From Dysgonomonadaceae bacterium zrk40 (GTDB lineage: Bacteria > Bacteroidota > Bacteroidia > Bacteroidales > Dysgonomonadaceae), in assembly GCA_016916535.1 (NCBI GenBank), contig CP070276.1, positions 620,001-684,000 of the forward strand: a DNA stretch of 64,000 nt, written 5' to 3'. The notes beneath the pieces were generated by a model. That model had not been told where the DNA came from and did not search any database. It saw only the letters and a list, made by a program, of their open reading frames with translations. This document shows positions 7,005-16,512 of the stretch, one piece after another (within the stretch, counting starts at the first letter, position 1; every line of letters begins with the position of its first letter). A program made the position numbers and the translations under genes.

Positions 7005-7577
7005 ATGAAAACGGAAAAAGTGATGGTGATTGCCCTGACAGCGTTGCTGCTGGCGGGATGCAGGCCGGGGCGACTGGCGACGGAGCGACTGGACATGGTG
7101 CACGACAGCACGGCGGTATGGGTGAAAAGGGATAGCCTGGTGATACAGTCAAACGAGTCAATAGCCCTGAGAAGCGATTTAAGGCGCCTGAGAGACGAGA
7201 ACACCTCGCGGTGGACCGAAGGGCTGCACCACGTGATAAAATACGACAGAGGGGCTCCAATTGACTCGACGACGGGTAGACCGCCGGTGGTGAGCGAGTG
7301 GTTCTCGCTGCTTCGCTCCGGGCAGGAGAATTCAGTGCAGTTGGAGGAGTGGCGGCAACAGGAGTGGTCGCGGGAGCGGGAGAGCTTGCTGCGCGCCAAC
7401 AGCAGCCTGCAGCGCTCGGTGGAGGAGCTGACGCGCCTGAACAGGGAACTGAAGGAGCAAACGGTCTCCCCCACCCGATTCAACATCAAATCGCTTCTCA
7501 CGGGCGTTCTCGCTGCTTTTTGCGTGGGTTGCTTCGTGGGTATCCTCATGATGCTTCGCCTTCGGTCCCGGAGATAA
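7005..7577 (+). CDS. Lipoprotein with C-terminal membrane anchor; candidate unimolecular spanin
   Basis: From ATG 7005 the 190-residue product has a lipoprotein signal with lipobox LLAGC (Cys 19). About 120 mainly charged residues follow, partly coiled coil (residues about 120-150), then a strong membrane helix near the end (LLTGVLAAFCVGCFVGILMML) and a basic tail RLRSRR. A lipid-anchored N-terminus plus a C-terminal inner-membrane helix, spanning the periplasm, is the architecture of one-gene spanins such as T1 gp11, which fuse the two membranes in the last step of lysis. It follows an endolysin gene, as spanins do. ATG 6984 would add seven residues and gives a poorer signal peptide. The assignment rests on architecture only. 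Confidence 0.6.
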   Translation: MKTEKVMVIALTALLLAGCRPGRLATERLDMVHDSTAVWVKRDSLVIQSNESIALRSDLRRLRDENTSRWTEGLHHVIKYDRGAPIDSTTGRPPVVSEWFSLLRSGQENSVQLEEWRQQEWSRERESLLRANSSLQRSVEELTRLNRELKEQTVSPTRFNIKSLLTGVLAAFCVGCFVGILMMLRLRSRR

Positions 7578-7772
7578 ATGTTCGTCTAAGAAGATGCACT
7601 CCTCGGACCGGACGATATGTTTTTTGGACCGTACAATCTAATTTTTAGACTGCGCAGATGATTTTTTGCCTCAGAAAATGAATTTTCCTGGTTTCGTAGT
7701 TGGTTTTTTCTGTCCCAAAAGTAAATTTTTCTGTCTAAAAGTTAATTTTTGGGGTCCCGAAGATGAACCTTT
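7563..7772 (+). repeat. Ten degenerate 21-bp tandem repeats with phased T-tracts
   Basis: From the stop region of the spanin-like gene to 7772 the sequence can be cut into ten units of 21 bp (one of 20, one of 22). Examples are 7605-7625, 7626-7646, 7647-7667 and 7710-7730. Many units begin GGNCC or CTGTC, have GAAGAT/AAAGTTAA in the middle and end in T4-T6. T-tracts start at 7620, 7642, 7662, 7683, 7704, 7726 and 7746, about two helical turns apart, which should bend the DNA. Confidence 0.65.
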
Positions 7773-8287
7773 CGACTCGTTTAATTATTTTAACACATGA
7801 GATTTTTTCCGAATTTTCTGCCGATCGATTTTTCAAATTTTTTTTCGGCAAAATTTTTCATTTTTTGGAGCAAATTGATCAAAATGGCCCCTTTTTGCAT
7901 TATTTAGTTTTCTTTAACACATAATACCCACTCTTTTCGGCCCCATTTTTTGCTTACAAATCGTAACCACAGGTTCACATTTCCCCTGTTTACATCAAAA
8001 TTTATGTAATTTCTTCACTTCCGTTTTTGGCGCTCTTTCACTTCCGTTTTTGGCAAATTGATTTTCAAAACCTCTACCCCCTGCCGTTTTCAATGCTTCT
8101 GATCGTAATTTGAGGACAATCCACTGACAACTAACAATCATTGTCTCCAAGTCCAATTTCAAAAATGTCGAACGGAAAAAGATGACAAACTCTGTTGCAT
8201 AAGGCATACCGAGGGATTCAATTATGCTACGACTAGAGTATTAATCAAATAATACTTTCCAAAACACACTAAATGAGTTGTGACCGA
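7773..8287. other. AT-rich gap without a gene
   Basis: After the 21-bp array the sequence is rich in T-runs and has no convincing frame. TTCACTTCCGTTTTTGGC is repeated at 8014-8031 and 8037-8054. A 7-bp inverted repeat (AGTATTA 8237-8243 with TAATACT 8250-8256) lies just past the SIR2-gene 3' end and may be a weak terminator on the minus strand. This gap is the boundary between the lysis cassette and the defence region. Confidence 0.5.
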
Positions 8288-9590
8288 TTATCTAAATCCA
8301 GAAACCTTGAATACACTTTTATGACTACTCCAATATTTATTCTCAACATCCCATTCAATGGCTTCGTTATTCAATTGTAGCATAGCATCTTCTACATCTT
8401 CTTTTTTAGCATTGATGTCCCATATTGCATCAGGAATATTAAAAGACTTCGTGTATTCTTCCAGGATTTGCTTAATGAATGGTATAAACAATTTTGAGTC
8501 AATATCACTTTTATAGGCCTTTATAACTGATACAAAATTATTTATACAACTGTTTAACCCAGGATTGGTTTTGGAAGCAATCCGATTTACTATAACCAAA
8601 TATTCTGATGTATATTTTTCAATTCCAAAGCTATCTACTTCGTAAACGAGTTTCTGTATACTCTCACGCACTTTATAATCATCGTTTGACATAAGGCCAT
8701 CCATGATAGAATTCGTTTTATTGAGTTGATAGTATGCTTTCTCTACAAGTTGAGAGATCTTATCATAGTCTTTCCTGAATTGGAGAATAGATTGATTTGT
8801 CCTTAGAAACAATTGCATCTCCAATAAAAGCTTTGACCAATATGGTTCCATAAAGGGTGGAACAGGTTCTTTTTCATTCGAACTTTTAATTACATTCACT
8901 ATGTCGGCGAACGACTTTTTTAATTTGGTGAACAACTTATTAATCGTGGAATCAACAAAATTGAGATTTTCTTGTAGTCTGGTGATTTTTAGAAATCCGC
9001 CACCATGTGCAATAATTCGCCTGTGATTCTCATAGAAACTTATACCATTATGCCACAACAACTTGCTTTCAATTATTACATCTTCTATCGAGTTAGACAG
9101 GGATGAGTATTCTTTTGCAATTCGAGATGAAGCTTCAAACATATTCTCTTCATGACAGTTTTTGAAATCGAAACCAAGAAGACGCAAAGCGACTTTATCC
9201 ACTTGCTCTTGTGAAAGTAAATCTTTCAAATTAAAAAGTACAAAATGTTGGCTAACCTGTTCTGCACTTTCGATTAACTGATCTATGTATTTAGATTTAA
9301 CCTGTCGTTTATAACTTTTGCTCAGATTACTTAAAGCTGCGATCAAAATTCGATTATCAACTTCATCAATCTTGTTACCCAATGATAATATTTTATTTGT
9401 AATATTAAGTTTTAAGGGCTGACTACTGGTATGTAATAAACCTGCACGTAGAAAATAATTTTCAGGATTCCCAATTTCCCTGTTAATGTCACGTTTTTTT
9501 AGCTCAAAAGTCTTAACTATTTTTCCAAAATCTTCTTTCCACAATTTAGAGTGAACTACTTTGAAGAATAACGGAGTAAATGAAAGAATA
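8288..9590 (-). pseudogene. SIR2-domain defence gene, C-terminal segment (after IS21-type insertion)
   Basis: This is the last third of a gene split by two insertion sequences. The frame is open without an ATG up to the insertion border at 9590, which shows that the TTG at 9544 is not the true start. Joining it to the middle segment across target duplication AGAATA (9585-9590 = 12125-12130) keeps the frame: the removed 2540 bases shift codon phase exactly as needed. The segment is mostly helical, without a recognisable catalytic motif, like the long C-terminal part of defence-associated sirtuins that senses phage. It cannot be made from its own start in its natural context. Confidence 0.8.
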
Positions 9591-9677
9591 TGTATATATT
9601 AATTAAAAAGTACCCCACATTTCAATTTAAAAGTATACCACTTACAACTATGAATGGATTTTATCCGTTCTTAACAA

Positions 9678-11264
9678 ATGATAAGTATGTATACAAAACA
9701 GGAAATCATTATTAGCAGCTATCGTGATGGTAAAAGCCAGCGTACTATAGCCCGCGAACTGCAGATCAGTCGTAAGACTGTCAATAAGTACATTCAGGAG
9801 TATGAAGCAACTTTAGAATCCTCTGATTGCAAAGAGACAGCCGGTGCATTATTTTTATCCGGCAATCCAGTCTATAAGATGACTGTACCCCGCGGTAAAC
9901 TAAAGCTTACAAACGATGTGCAAGAGTTTATAGATAAACTGCTTTCTAAAAACAAAGAGAAGCTTGAGCAGGGATTGCAAAAGCAGCTGATGAAAAAGAA
10001 AGACATCCATGATGCACTGCTTGATCATGGTTTTGATGTAGGATACACCACGCTGTGCAACTACATAAGGCTTAAAGAGAAGCAGCAGTCATCTAAAGAG
10101 GCATATATCCGTCAGGCTTATGCACCTGGTGATATATGTGAATTTGACTGGGGTGAGATTAAACTTTTGATTGGTGGTAAACGCACAAGCTTACAACTTG
10201 CTGTTTTCACCAGTGCCTACAGTAACTGGCGGTATGCTTTTATCTATAATCGTCAGGATACACTCGCGTTTATGGAAGCTCATACACGCTTCTTTGAGAA
10301 GATTGGCGGTGTATACCGTGAGATGGTTTATGATAATATGCGGGTTGCAGTAGCAAGGTTTGCAGGTAATCATGAGAAAGAGCCCACTCGCGCTTTACTG
10401 GAGCTTAGAGGTCATTATCAGTTTACTCACCGCTTTACCAACTTCTATCGCGGGAATGAGAAAGGTCACGTAGAGCGCAGCGTGGAGTACGTGCGCCGTA
10501 AAGCCTTTGCTCCCAAAGATGATTTTAACTCTGCCCATGAAGCTCAACGGTGGCTTGATTCCACTTTAGAGAGGCTTAACGGGGTTAAACAGCAGGGTAC
10601 GGGCAAGAGTGCCAATATGCTTCTGGAGGAAGAGAGAAGAGTTCTGGGCAAACATCCGGTATCAGTGATGATTTGCAGTGAACAGATCCAGCTAAGAGCA
10701 GATAAATATGCAACCGTCAGCCATCAGGGCAACCGTTACTCTGTACCCGATCATCTGGTAGGCCTGTTTGTTGATGTGAGCATCAGAAGCAGAGAGGTAT
10801 ATATCTTCTTTGAAAATAAACGGGTTGCCATTCATTCCCGTAGCTACAAGCCTCATGACTGGGTAATTGATATAGAACATTACCTTGGCACATTCAAGAA
10901 AAAGCCGGGAGCTCTTGCCGGAAGCAAGGCTCTGGCAGACAATAATTATCTGAGAGATCTTTATCTCAACTTCTTCCAGGATGAGCCTCGTGAGTTTATT
11001 GAACTGTTATCTTACTGCCGTGAACAGATGGTTAGTGAAGAGAAGCTGGAAGAATCAGTAAAGCGATTACTTGGCACCTGTGCTGACAATGTTACTGTCG
11101 AGAGGCTGCTAGCTCTTATTGGTAACAAGCATCCTGTAACACCAATAACAGAGACCACAGATAATATAGCCATTAAAGCTAAAGAACAACTAACCTGGAT
11201 TACCCAATTAATGCATCAAACAAACAACAATGGACAATATAAATCAGCAAATAGCAGAATATAG
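9678..11264 (+). CDS. istA: IS21 family transposase IstA
   Basis: The 528-residue protein has an N-terminal HTH (residues about 8-45, TIARELQISRKTVNKYI), then an rve/DDE integrase core: CEFDWGE near residue 155, VYDNMRVAV near 220 and GHVERSVEYVRRKAF near 265, containing the Asp, Asp and Glu residues. A Mu-type C-terminal domain follows. Length is normal for IstA. It cuts and joins the element ends and works with IstB, whose start overlaps the istA 3' end by 35 bases. Confidence 0.95.
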   Translation: MISMYTKQEIIISSYRDGKSQRTIARELQISRKTVNKYIQEYEATLESSDCKETAGALFLSGNPVYKMTVPRGKLKLTNDVQEFIDKLLSKNKEKLEQGLQKQLMKKKDIHDALLDHGFDVGYTTLCNYIRLKEKQQSSKEAYIRQAYAPGDICEFDWGEIKLLIGGKRTSLQLAVFTSAYSNWRYAFIYNRQDTLAFMEAHTRFFEKIGGVYREMVYDNMRVAVARFAGNHEKEPTRALLELRGHYQFTHRFTNFYRGNEKGHVERSVEYVRRKAFAPKDDFNSAHEAQRWLDSTLERLNGVKQQGTGKSANMLLEEERRVLGKHPVSVMICSEQIQLRADKYATVSHQGNRYSVPDHLVGLFVDVSIRSREVYIFFENKRVAIHSRSYKPHDWVIDIEHYLGTFKKKPGALAGSKALADNNYLRDLYLNFFQDEPREFIELLSYCREQMVSEEKLEESVKRLLGTCADNVTVERLLALIGNKHPVTPITETTDNIAIKAKEQLTWITQLMHQTNNNGQYKSANSRI

Positions 11265-11985
11265 CAAAGCTCTCAGACTGCCTGTTTTCAGACGAGATTA
11301 CAAAGAGCTTGCAGCAGAGGCTGCTAAAGAGAGGATCGATTATGAAGAGTACCTTCTAAGACTCATGGAACGTGAGTGGGAAGTTAAGCAGGAGAACCGT
11401 AAAAAAGCTCAGATAAGGAATGCCAGGTTCCCTTCCAAAATGTATCTGACTAACCTTGAGCGAGATCAATTGCCACAGGGTGCAAAGGAAAAACTGCCTC
11501 TGCTTGAAAGACTGGATTTTATAGCATCATCACAAAATGTGATACTATCCGGTAACCCGGGTACAGGCAAAACACACATAGCGATAGGGATTGGACTTAA
11601 AGCCTGTATGCAGGGATACAAAGTATTGTTTACAACCGTACACAGACTACTGACTCAATTACGTGAATCGCAGTCCCAAAAGACTTTAAAACAGGTTGAA
11701 AATCAATTTGAAAAGTATGATCTGGTAATATGTGATGAGTTTGGATATGTATCTTTCGATAAGCAGGGAGCAGAGTTGCTGTTTAATCACCTCTCTTTAA
11801 GAGCAGGAAGAAAATCAACCATCATAACAACAAACCTTGGCTTTGACCGGTGGGAAGAGATCTTTGGAGACCCAGTACTTACAGCTGCTCTTGTAGACAG
11901 GCTAACCCACAAAGCACATCTTGTAAATATGAATGGTGAATCGTACAGATTAAAGGAAACTAAAAAAATGATGAATGAAAAATGA
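11230..11985 (+). CDS. istB: IS21 family helper ATPase IstB
   Basis: This 251-residue AAA+ protein has Walker A SGNPGTGKTH near residue 106 and Walker B DLVICDEFGYV near residue 165, followed by TTNLGFDRWEEIF, the IstB signature. IstB assembles on target DNA and directs IstA there. The gene starts inside istA, which suggests coupled translation. Length is normal for the family. Confidence 0.95.
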   Translation: MDNINQQIAEYSKALRLPVFRRDYKELAAEAAKERIDYEEYLLRLMEREWEVKQENRKKAQIRNARFPSKMYLTNLERDQLPQGAKEKLPLLERLDFIASSQNVILSGNPGTGKTHIAIGIGLKACMQGYKVLFTTVHRLLTQLRESQSQKTLKQVENQFEKYDLVICDEFGYVSFDKQGAELLFNHLSLRAGRKSTIITTNLGFDRWEEIFGDPVLTAALVDRLTHKAHLVNMNGESYRLKETKKMMNEK

Positions 11986-12009
11986 AAATAACAGTCAGAA
12001 TAAGAACGC

Positions 12010-12053
12010 CTGTTTCCCTGTTGTTGGCGGTACCGCCAACAACAGGGAAACAG
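12010..12053. terminator. 44-bp perfect palindrome downstream of istB
   Basis: The 22 bases from 12010 (CTGTTTCCCTGTTGTTGGCG, then GT) are followed immediately by their exact reverse complement, ending at 12053. It lies between istB and the right end of the IS21 element. It would form a very stable hairpin in RNA from either strand. Without a T-tract it is probably a bidirectional barrier that keeps host transcription out of the element (inference). Confidence 0.5.
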
Positions 12054-12124
12054 ACTTGGAGATTAATTTAAAATGGTATACTTTTGGATTGAAATACCGG
12101 TATACTTTTGGGGTGAAATAAACA

Positions 12125-12874
12125 AGAATACCCATTTTAATATTTTGCGGTGTATGTTCCATTGAATATGCTCTCAGACAATATGATAAAATATCAGTGT
12201 GAATGTCTGATAATTCATTAGAATACACATAATCTTCAGCGACTCTTCTCATGAAATTTTCTTCAGTGCCAAATTGCAACGAATAGAAAAGGCAAGGGTA
12301 CGGATATAGGGTATAAATATTTTTGAATACAAGATACCATTCTTCTTTTTTGAGAAAATTGATACGAAACTTACAAAGAGGCAGTCCGATTTCATTTATC
12401 ACCTGAAGGTACTGAATAGAATACTCCAAAGCCATCTGCCCCCCAAAATGATATGTGATGTTAGTGTTTCCACGCGGAGTAATCTCTACTTTTTGTTTGG
12501 ATAGTTTTTCGATTAGATATTGAGTATTTTCATCCAACCTGTTCAGTTCCTTGTTTATACCTTCTCTTTTCCCATTGTAGTTCAAATAAAAAATATCAGT
12601 TTTATAAAACCATTCTACACCAAATGATGCATTTAGAATAGTGTCCAGATAATATCTATATTCTTGAATATTTGTTTCTGATGATTTTTCAATATCATTG
12701 ATTGAGGCGTCATTTTTTAGATTGAAATAACTATTCAAGGCAATTACCCTGCTCTTCCAACTCAATTCTTCTGGGCTCCATTGATTAAGCTGCTGATACA
12801 TAGAATCAAAATCTAAGTGAAAAGCAGCGCTTAATAACGATTCATAAATTATGGCATCAGTAGTATTGTTACTA
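12125..12874 (-). pseudogene. SIR2-domain defence gene, middle segment (between two IS elements)
   Basis: This 250-codon block has IS21 on one side and IS982 on the other. The apparent ATG at 12894 lies inside the IS982 end and the apparent stop at 11995 lies inside IS21, so neither is native. Removal of IS982 with one TACTA copy (1039 bases) joins its first codons to the N-terminal segment in frame, and removal of IS21 joins it to the C-terminal segment in frame. The content is helical, without known motifs. Confidence 0.8.
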
Positions 12875-13908
12875 ACGTGAGTTCGGGATAACATATTATC
12901 CCCAAATGGTTAATTGACTTGACTTTTCCACTTCAAATTTGATTGAAGGCTTTTTGGGAAAGAAACAATATGCCACCAATGCAGCAATTATGTTCATGAT
13001 GAAATTATGTGTGGAACGATGCCTTGAATGTTCTATCTGGCAGATATTCTTCAGTTCATCATTGATGGACTCAATTACAGATCTTTTGCGTAAGAGAATC
13101 TTGTCGCGGAATGACATCAGGGAATTTTTCATATTTGAGCGTATACCGGTCACTAAATGAACACCCTGGTCAAACAGCATCTCGAAGAGCTTTGTGCTGA
13201 TGTAACCCTTGTCTGCATATAGTTTACCGAAAAGATCTTTGGTAAGAACATTGATTACGTCAGGGTTTCTATCGTCGACATTGCCTTTTGTGAGAGAGAA
13301 ATTCAGCAATTCACCCTTTTCGTTACAGACCAGATGAAGCTTGAATCCAAAAAACCAGCCCATCGTACTTTTCCCTCTTTGTGCCAGATCCCTGAATACT
13401 TTATTCGAGTGTATACGCTTGTTATGACATACTTTAATGGGAGTGCTATCCACATATGTAATGCCTGTGCATTCACCAAATCCAAAGAGTTTGAGCAAGA
13501 GCATGAAAGGTACAATCACCCTGGGTTGCAACTCGACAAAACGGTTGTAGGAAACGGCATTTGGAAAATAGCTCTTCATGTGTTTGCAAATATAAAACAG
13601 GTAATAATTCTTGAAATTATGGAAGGTTCCGCAGTGGAAACAGACCATCACGGCAATAATCTCGCTCTGGGACATTTGCGTTTTCCTGTTTCTCCTTTTA
13701 GTTGTACCCCCGGCTTGAAGTTGATGATTCTGAATTTCATTCTCATATTCTGCACAAAAATCGTCGGCAATACAAAATATTTCAATAACTTTGTCTGTTG
13801 TGATCATAGGGCTGATGTTTGTTATTTGTTTGATTATCAGCTATAAATATACAAATAATCTCCCTATATCACAACTTTTTTTATGCTTTTCTTATCCCGA
13901 ACTCACGT
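12875..13908 (-). mobile_element. IS982-family insertion sequence (1034 bp)
   Basis: Terminal inverted repeats ACGTGAGTTCGGGATAA begin at 12875 and, on the other strand, at 13908. The element is flanked by 5-bp duplications TACTA at 12870-12874 and 13909-13913. It carries one transposase gene in the same direction as the interrupted SIR2 gene. Confidence 0.9.
12896..13807 (-). CDS. IS982 family transposase
   Basis: The 303-residue protein matches IS982 transposases in length and in its opening (MITTDKVIEIFCIADDFCAE). The DDE residues can be placed in TYVDSTPIKV (near residue 120), KLYADKGYIS (near 195) and SVIESINDELKN (near 245). The reading frame is complete. The C-terminus runs to within 21 bases of the element's end. 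Confidence 0.9.
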   Translation of the reverse strand: MITTDKVIEIFCIADDFCAEYENEIQNHQLQAGGTTKRRNRKTQMSQSEIIAVMVCFHCGTFHNFKNYYLFYICKHMKSYFPNAVSYNRFVELQPRVIVPFMLLLKLFGFGECTGITYVDSTPIKVCHNKRIHSNKVFRDLAQRGKSTMGWFFGFKLHLVCNEKGELLNFSLTKGNVDDRNPDVINVLTKDLFGKLYADKGYISTKLFEMLFDQGVHLVTGIRSNMKNSLMSFRDKILLRKRSVIESINDELKNICQIEHSRHRSTHNFIMNIIAALVAYCFFPKKPSIKFEVEKSSQLTIWG

Positions 13909-15610
13909 TACTAGTGTATTCAGATAAATCCTGTGCAGTCAAATTCAAGTTTCTGATATATAGAAGTTCAAACTCCTTTCCGATCTCAGTATTTGAGTTA
14001 AACATATCACGTAATAATTCTAATTTACCATTATCGATATGCGCATCTAATGGTAAAAAATCACCATAAAGAGCCAGTATAAATAACTTCGAGGTATCTT
14101 CATCAAATTTTCCTTTGTCTGCTTGGCGCACTATTTCTCTGATAACTCTTTGCTTAAAACCTGTAAAATCAAGCTTAATTTTAGGTAAACGGTTAAACTT
14201 ACGGTTATCCCATACTTCACTAATCAACTGTCGTTTAATGCCATACAAATAGCCGTTATCATTCTTTGGGGGATTTAGTTTGTAATCTCGCCAAAATTTC
14301 GTGTATTGCAGAACTGCTTTTATAGCTCTACCTTCACGATTTAATTTTTTGAAAAGCTGTTTTAGTTCTTTTTTTATATTGTTTGTCGTAGCTTCATTGG
14401 GATTATTAAAAAGAGGCACATGTTTAATATAGTGATTTTTGAAAAAAAGTTTTTTTCCTTCACTCAACGGCACACCACTAACATCTATAAAGAATATTTT
14501 CTCTTCATTGTTTTCTGCACCTCTGCGATCCAAAATATCTTTTACCCATGACAACCAACTTAAAAAATTGGGGTCATCACCGGAAAAGCCAATGAGACAA
14601 AATGAATCCTGAAGTAACGCTATTCGCATGAGATTCACGAATGCTTCATGTTTTTCCTTATACTGTTCATAGTCATGAGATGCAATGATATAATGACAAT
14701 GAGAATCATTGTCGAATCCATATGTGTCATTTTCAGGGGTTCTTATTGTACCATGGAGTTTAATCAAATTACGTTGTTTCTGAAGTGATAAATCAAAGGA
14801 ATTACGGACAAGATGATAGAGGCCGTTTTGCTCTTTCTCAAAGGATTCTATAGTGCGTTTACAAATTCCCTTCTCCTCTAACAATTTTCCTCGCTCTTCC
14901 ACTAGGGATTTTTGCTGTTTATTGATCGATTCAAGTTTTTCAGGGTCAGCACTTGAACTTACAAGGCTCTCTTTCTCATTGAAGACATCTTTGAATTCTA
15001 ATTGATTTGGTTCTTCTGCTATTTTAATATTTTCGAGCTCTTTATTAATATCTCTGAGCCGTGAATCAATTTGAGTAATACGTGAATTTAAATTATTCTT
15101 CTCGGCTTCAAGTTCCTCATTTCTGTCGGCTCCACCTGCAATATCCAACAGGTTGTCATAATTAAAAGTATACACATTATTCCATTGAACATCTAAAAGA
15201 TATTCGTGTGTTGTTAAATCGACTTCATGTTTCTCGTCGTTTAGTTTTGCAAAATATTTATCTTGATCCTTGATAACCAATGGCGTTCTTGCTTCTATAT
15301 AATTATCTATGATTTCTCTGTAGCCATACCTTTTGATATATTCAGATGCGATGTTTAAATATCCCTTTTCGGCAATAATCTGATCAACAAAACAATTCCA
15401 TAACAGTTGTTCATTATCACTACCTCTTATTTTAGCATACTCGGCTGTGTTACGGACCCTGGAACCATACATTTCAAGAATCATATCCTTAAGAAGTTCT
15501 TTCCAAGAAAGGTATTTAGGGCTCGCATTCTTGCTAAAGCCTGCTCCAACAACGACAGAAAGTTTATTTTTATCAACAAGCTTAATTAACTGTTCAATTG
15601 TGTCTTTCAT
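13909..15610 (-). pseudogene. SIR2-domain defence gene, N-terminal segment
   Basis: The segment starts at ATG 15610 and codes for a SIR2-like NADase domain: VVVGAGFSKNASPKYLSWKEL (NAD-binding GAGFS, residues about 19-40), then KLHGTIRTPE near residue 283, and IGFSGDDPNFLSWL near residue 340. A coiled-coil insertion at residues about 170-245 is unusual. IS982 cuts it at codon 567; the last residues up to 13892 (NVSSG) are element-encoded. Rebuilt without the two insertions, the gene has 1248 codons including the stop (1247 aa), the size range of large defence-associated sirtuins that kill phage-infected cells by NAD+ depletion. A truncated protein retaining the whole NADase domain could still be made. 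Confidence 0.85.
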
Positions 15611-15633
15611 GATATATATAGTTGTATTTTAAT

Positions 15634-16188
15634 TTTATCACTTCACATGAATTCTCCAGTTTGGATGCACGTTGTCGAGGATTCAGTCTGATTTATTTTA
15701 AAGCTCTTCACATTTTATCATTCTTTGCCAACAGTCGTACAGCTTCATCCAATTGAAGTGAGAAAAGTACCCTGACTTTTATATTATCTATATCTTTATC
15801 CTATCATATAATGAGCAAATATTGTGTTTTTACTATACTTTATGATGGGTTATAATTAAGTTAAGGCGAATAATCTTATTACAGTTATCTAATCTACAAC
15901 TCTTCTTTCAAAAATAACAATGATGTAAAGATACACAAATCCTTCTATCGCTTCTTTCCAGAATTCATCCATTATGTTAACATATTTCTAATACTGACTC
16001 CAGACACATAAATGATTCCCATCATTCCGCCGGGTCAGGGTTACACATGTTCGCATATATTCTTTGGTTCACAACCAAAAACAAAAACGTTACCTTAACA
16101 CAATGGGTTCGCTGATCTGTATCCTATTACCTCTTTAAAGTGATCAGTACATCTGCAACGTCATTTAGATCATCCTTCAGATGGTTAT
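15634..16188. other. Gene-poor stretch with a degenerate copy of an ATPase 3' end
   Basis: From about 15884 to 16025 the sequence is a diverged copy of the 3' end of the intact DUF4143 ATPase gene at 18801-20036 (shared blocks include CTTCTTTCAA and TCTTTCCAGAATTC). A minus-strand frame at about 15707-15797 ending ...LLAKNDKM looks like another short C-terminal relic, source unknown. No intact gene is seen. Confidence 0.5.
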
Positions 16189-16473
16189 CTACTCCATTGT
16201 ATCATCCAAGATTCCATTGTCAAACAAAAAATCACACATGTATACCATCGCTTCATATGCTACAATAGTTTCTTTTACTTCCTCATCATCCACACTCCGA
16301 TTTGTCAATTCAGAGAGCATCTCGATACTCATAAACTCATTATGTAACACAGAGAGATAGGCGACCCTCGCTAAACGTGTTCTATCAAAAGTTTGTGTAC
16401 TGAGTGGTGCGATACTGATCCACAGATCGAATGCTTGAATTAAATCATTGTTTTTAAAATAACTAATTCCCAT
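16189..16473 (-). CDS. Small acidic hypothetical protein (94 aa)
   Basis: The 94-residue product is helical and acidic with a TPR-like opening (MGISYFKNNDLIQAFDLWIS). No family is recognised. Two things suggest that it is real: a -7 box (minus-strand TATCTTTG, 16513-16520) lies 40 bases upstream, and a 16-bp inverted repeat sits where the -33 region would be. It could equally be the C-terminal relic of a larger protein. Confidence 0.45.
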   Translation of the reverse strand: MGISYFKNNDLIQAFDLWISIAPLSTQTFDRTRLARVAYLSVLHNEFMSIEMLSELTNRSVDDEEVKETIVAYEAMVYMCDFLFDNGILDDTME

Positions 16474-16512
16474 AATACCAATTTATTAATATATATTTTC
16501 GTTTAATTACGC

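Larger units (their letters stand above)
9591..12124 (+). mobile_element. IS21-family insertion sequence (2534 bp)
   Basis: The element carries istA and istB and has related ends: TGTATATATT... at 9591 and, read inward from 12124, TGTTTATTTC..., each followed by multiple copies of AAAAGTAYACC and TTTCAAT, as is usual for IS21. It is bounded by 6-bp target duplications AGAATA at 9585-9590 and 12125-12130. It lies inside the SIR2-domain gene. Both genes look intact, so the element may be active. Confidence 0.9.

Noticed and set aside
9544-9546. TTG 9544 as the native start of a separate 418-residue gene
   Set aside because: The frame is open upstream to the IS21 border and joins in frame to the segment beyond the element.
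12894-12896. ATG 12894 as the start of a separate 299-residue gene
   Set aside because: The codon lies inside the IS982 inverted repeat; the first native codons come after the TACTA duplication.
13334-13846. 170-codon plus frame opposite the IS982 transposase
   Set aside because: Antisense shadow of a clear transposase gene with no motifs of its own.
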